Origin: Rhodopirellula sp. | Lineage (GTDB): Bacteria; Planctomycetota; Planctomycetia; Pirellulales; Pirellulaceae | NCBI GenBank assembly: GCA_003513555.1 | Contig: DOPG01000436.1 | Coordinates: 20,795 to 29,381 of the forward strand | DNA: 8,587 bases | Direction: 5' to 3' | Shown here: piece after piece, positions 6,885 through 8,587 of the stretch | Numbering within the stretch: the stretch's first letter is position 1 | Layout of the letters: each line of letters begins with the position of its first letter | The notes under the pieces: model-generated | What the model was told of the DNA's origin: nothing | Databases searched by the model: none | The model's input: only the letters and a program-made list of their open reading frames with translations | Program-made: the position numbers and the translations under genes

Positions 6885-7238
6885 ATGGCAAAAACGATTG
6901 GGTGGAGTTACCACCGCAAGGGCTGAACGTCTTGCACCCGTGCGCAGGAGTTTCTTGCGCCCCGTAATGTAAAAGTGACTGAGGAAATCGACGCCAGAAA
7001 AGTGCGCTACGGTGATTCAGAAGCTTTGGAATTGCTTGACGGGAAATCGACTCTGTTTGTTGCCAAAGGCAAGAAGGTGAGCAGGGTTGATTTGCGCAAG
7101 GATCGTCCGGAGGATACTGCGCTTACAGGGCTGATGCTTGGTCCAACCGGCAATTTACGCGCTCCGACTTTGATTGTCGGGAAGAAGGTAGTGGTTGGGT
7201 TTAATCAAGAACTGTATGAAGATGTGTTTGGCGGTTGA
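6885..7238 (+). CDS. ArsC/Spx-like thioredoxin-fold selenoprotein (UTSC motif), TGA read as selenocysteine
   Basis: This is a 117-residue protein when the in-frame TGA at 6924-6926 (codon 14) is read as selenocysteine. The N-terminus MAKTIGWSYHRKGUTSC runs seamlessly into the downstream frame (TRAQEFLAPRN, then VTEEIDARK). The motif U14-T-S-C17 aligns with the CxxC redox site of thioredoxin-fold proteins, and U-T-S-C-T-R-A matches the C-T-S-C-R-K-A site of Spx. Residues 4-9 form the first beta strand, and R92-A-P94-T holds the cis-Pro and Arg typical of the ArsC fold. Length is normal for ArsC-like proteins. A SECIS-type hairpin follows the UGA. The ribosome site is weak (AAAGAAAG, 8 bases upstream). 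It is likely a cytoplasmic thiol/selenol oxidoreductase; the substrate is unknown, and arsenate reduction is not implied. A pseudogene with a Cys-to-stop change is the alternative. A GTG at 6975 would yield a fragment lacking the active site. Confidence 0.85.
6924..6926 (+). other. In-frame UGA selenocysteine codon
   Basis: TGA is codon 14 of the selenoprotein gene, at the first position of the C-x-x-C redox motif. It differs by one base from a Cys codon (TGC/TGT). Conserved coding sequence continues on both sides, so recoding is more likely than termination. Confidence 0.85.
6940..6962 (+). promoter_or_regulatory. Bacterial SECIS element (selenocysteine insertion hairpin)
   Basis: GCGCAGG (6942-6948) pairs with CTTGCGC (6954-6960) to give seven pairs, one of them G-U, around the loop AGUUU (6949-6953). 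A G-C pair at 6940/6962 can extend it past one mismatch. The loop begins 22 nt after the UGA. Known bacterial SECIS elements need an apical loop about 16-37 nt after the UGA with a G among its first two bases; both hold here (G is second, followed by U). The hairpin lies inside the coding sequence, as expected for SelB recognition. Confidence 0.75.
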
Positions 7239-7614
7239 ATGGTGACCATTTCGGGTTGCTGACGGCAGCGTCTGTCGGCAGTCCGGTTGGACCTCATCGG
7301 TGAGGCATCGCGTTGGCGGTGCAAACGGATAGGTTTCCAATCTCACGATGCGTTGACCGAGCACCGACACAGAAAAAGATTTTCTGGGACGCTGTTAGGG
7401 TGCGGTTTTGTGGTGGGAATGAATCGAATGGGAGCAGGCACCGCTGGACTAGAACTCTCGTTGTGAATGTCCCGTGTCTGGTTGCGATTTCATCCCGCAT
7501 CGGATGACTCGTGGCACGGATTCGTCCACGAGAAACGTGTTGGAACGAACGGTGCGGCAACAGGATTCAAGCTTAGGATGACGCATTATCGATCGGGCGG
7601 ACTGCCGCACAGCA
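7239..7614. other. Gene-free convergent region with short inverted repeats
   Basis: About 375 bases lie between the selenoprotein stop and the stop of the minus-strand cyclase-like gene. Open frames on both strands are Arg/Ser/His-rich and match nothing I recognise. Inverted repeats are present: 7259-7281 (listed separately), CCTCA/TGAGG with a 4-base loop at 7292-7305, a perfect 7-bp pair CTCGTGG/CCACGAG at 7508-7532, and an 8-bp pair GTGCGGCA/TGCCGCAC at 7552-7559 and 7603-7610. None has a T tract, so no canonical terminator is assigned. Confidence 0.5.
7259..7281 (+). terminator. Hairpin downstream of the selenoprotein gene (terminator-like, no T tract)
   Basis: CTGACGGCA (7259-7267) pairs with TGTCGGCAG (7273-7281), with one A/G mismatch and one wobble, around a 5-base loop. 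It starts 20 bases after the stop codon. No T run follows, so it is either a non-canonical terminator or a 3'-end stabiliser. Confidence 0.35.
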
Positions 7615-8587
7615 TCAATTGCGTTTCGTCCGCGCATCAGGCAGTATCTGATTGGGAAGACAGCGTTGAAGCGTCATCAGCGCGAATCCAGTTCCATAGG
7701 GTTGGTGATAGTCATACAGCGGGTAGTCCCACCACGAGCCATCTTTTTCCTGTCGATTGATCATGAGCGCGGCGAGCATCGTTTGATAGGGGGCTTGCTC
7801 GTCTTCGGCCAGTAACTTCAGGCTTAGACCTGCATAGTAGTGTCCGTAGTAATAGAAGTAGCCCGCGACCTGCATCCACGACTCGTGAGGTACGGGACGC
7901 TTTCGGCCGATGTCGAGCCAGCCATTCCGAACGTAAAGCCGGTAAAGCCAGTTTTTGACCACGTTGTCGGTGATTTGTTTATCACCCCAGTATCTTAAGG
8001 CGCAATTGCAGCATTGTGAGCGTCCCAGCGAGCCACCCGGACGGTTGATGCCCCGCATCGGCTGATACTGTAGGTACTCGCCATAGAGGTAGGTGAAGTC
8101 CGGTTTCTGTTGACGGAGCAAGGCGGCGATGGCGCGTTTGACGACACGCTCGGGCGGAGCAATCCCGATTTCTTTGGCCTCGGCAAACGCAATGAGTACG
8201 GTGCCGTTTACAAAACTGATCGACGAGGATGTGGGTTGGCGTGCTTCATAACGGAAGTCGTAGTAACCCCAGCCACCGTCGACTGATGCGTATTTCGTCA
8301 GCTTCTCGTACTGTAGTTCGATTAGGCCCGCGATTTTTTTCTGTAGCGTCTTGTCTTCCGCATGGCGTTTGTGCATTCGGACCAAAGCTTGGATCGAATA
8401 GGCATGGCCCCATACGTTGTAAATCGCATCGCCGGTGGCGCGGCGGAGGTGGGGAAGGTTTCCCAAAAGCCATTGCTCCCCTTTTTTAAGTGACGTTAAG
8501 GCTGCCGGATCCGCTGATCCCGTTTCGATAAGGGCCGAGACGCAGAGGGCGGTGGTGGCGGTTCGGAATGCATGGTGCGCACCCGGG
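7615..8587 (-). CDS. Terpenoid-cyclase/prenyltransferase-like alpha/alpha-toroid protein (N-terminus beyond right edge)
   Basis: The frame is open from the right edge to a TGA at 7615-7617, giving 323 visible C-terminal residues. An apparent TTG start at 8464-8466 is not the true start, because protein-like sequence continues upstream of it (HHAFRTATTALCVSALIETG near residues 4-23). Helical repeats with Gly-Trp turns recall the squalene-cyclase/prenyltransferase repeat: EQWLLGNLPHLR (37-48), DGGWGYYDF (103-111) and QEKDGSWWDYPLYDYHQPYG (279-298), followed by TGFALMTLQRCL. No DxDD protonation motif of squalene-hopene cyclase is seen in the visible part, so catalytic activity is unproven. The segment SWMQVAGYFYYYGHYYAG (236-253) is unusually Tyr-rich. 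Secreted or envelope location cannot be judged without the N-terminus. It converges on the selenoprotein gene. Fold assignment is fairly good; function is unknown. Confidence 0.75.
   Translation of the reverse strand, partial: PGAHHAFRTATTALCVSALIETGSADPAALTSLKKGEQWLLGNLPHLRRATGDAIYNVWGHAYSIQALVRMHKRHAEDKTLQKKIAGLIELQYEKLTKYASVDGGWGYYDFRYEARQPTSSSISFVNGTVLIAFAEAKEIGIAPPERVVKRAIAALLRQQKPDFTYLYGEYLQYQPMRGINRPGGSLGRSQCCNCALRYWGDKQITDNVVKNWLYRLYVRNGWLDIGRKRPVPHESWMQVAGYFYYYGHYYAGLSLKLLAEDEQAPYQTMLAALMINRQEKDGSWWDYPLYDYHQPYGTGFALMTLQRCLPNQILPDARTKRN

Noticed and set aside
6930..6949. Alternative hairpin TCTTGC/GCAGGA just after the UGA
   Set aside because: Its loop starts only 9 nt after the UGA and has no G in the first two positions. 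The 6942-6960 hairpin is stronger and fits the SECIS rules.
6715..6972. 85-residue plus-strand ORF overlapping the selenoprotein start
   Set aside because: It is in a different frame, rich in Cys, Arg and Trp with no family resemblance, and it overlaps the better-supported gene.
6975..7238. Stand-alone 87-residue ORF starting at GTG 6975
   Set aside because: It is the C-terminal part of the selenoprotein. Starting here would delete the first beta strand and the redox motif, and coding sequence clearly continues upstream through the TGA.

Overview
The window looks like chromosomal DNA from a planctomycete or close PVC relative. Three things point that way: a secreted PQQ-type beta-propeller protein, a DUF1080 (3-keto-disaccharide hydrolase) domain fused to a glucose/sorbosone dehydrogenase propeller, and a membrane protein that begins with the 'NPYESP' motif common at the N-terminus of planctomycete membrane proteins. 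Assignments rest on motif recognition alone; no database search was run.

Layout. At the left edge is the C-terminal end of an unrecognised gene (+, to 163). It overlaps by ATGA the start of a secreted PQQ-like beta-propeller protein (160-1386). Next come two small multi-pass membrane proteins (+, 1617-2192 and 2305-2727). They are separated by a gap holding a perfect 16-bp tandem duplication. A gene-free stretch of about 325 bp follows; it carries an intrinsic terminator for the minus-strand gene at 3054-4940, which encodes the secreted DUF1080-dehydrogenase fusion. A divergent intergenic region of about 400 bp separates that gene from a LarA-family (nickel-pincer lactate racemase superfamily) gene (+, 5344-6678).

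The most important locus is 6885-7238. It reads as one 117-codon gene only if the in-frame TGA at 6924-6926 is decoded as selenocysteine. The product is a small ArsC/Spx-like thioredoxin-fold protein with a U-T-S-C redox motif. A 7-bp hairpin with an AGUUU loop lies 22 nt after the UGA, as expected for a bacterial SECIS element. An ordinary gene caller would miss the start or report only a truncated ORF from a GTG at 6975.

The window ends with a convergent gene-free stretch (7239-7614) and the C-terminal 323 residues of a minus-strand terpenoid-cyclase-like alpha/alpha-toroid protein that runs off the right edge. The genes do not form one obvious pathway. The dehydrogenase fusion suggests periplasmic sugar oxidation. 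The LarA-like protein suggests hydroxy-acid epimerisation, and the selenoprotein suggests thiol redox chemistry. The selenocysteine machinery (selA, selB, selC, selD) is not in the window.
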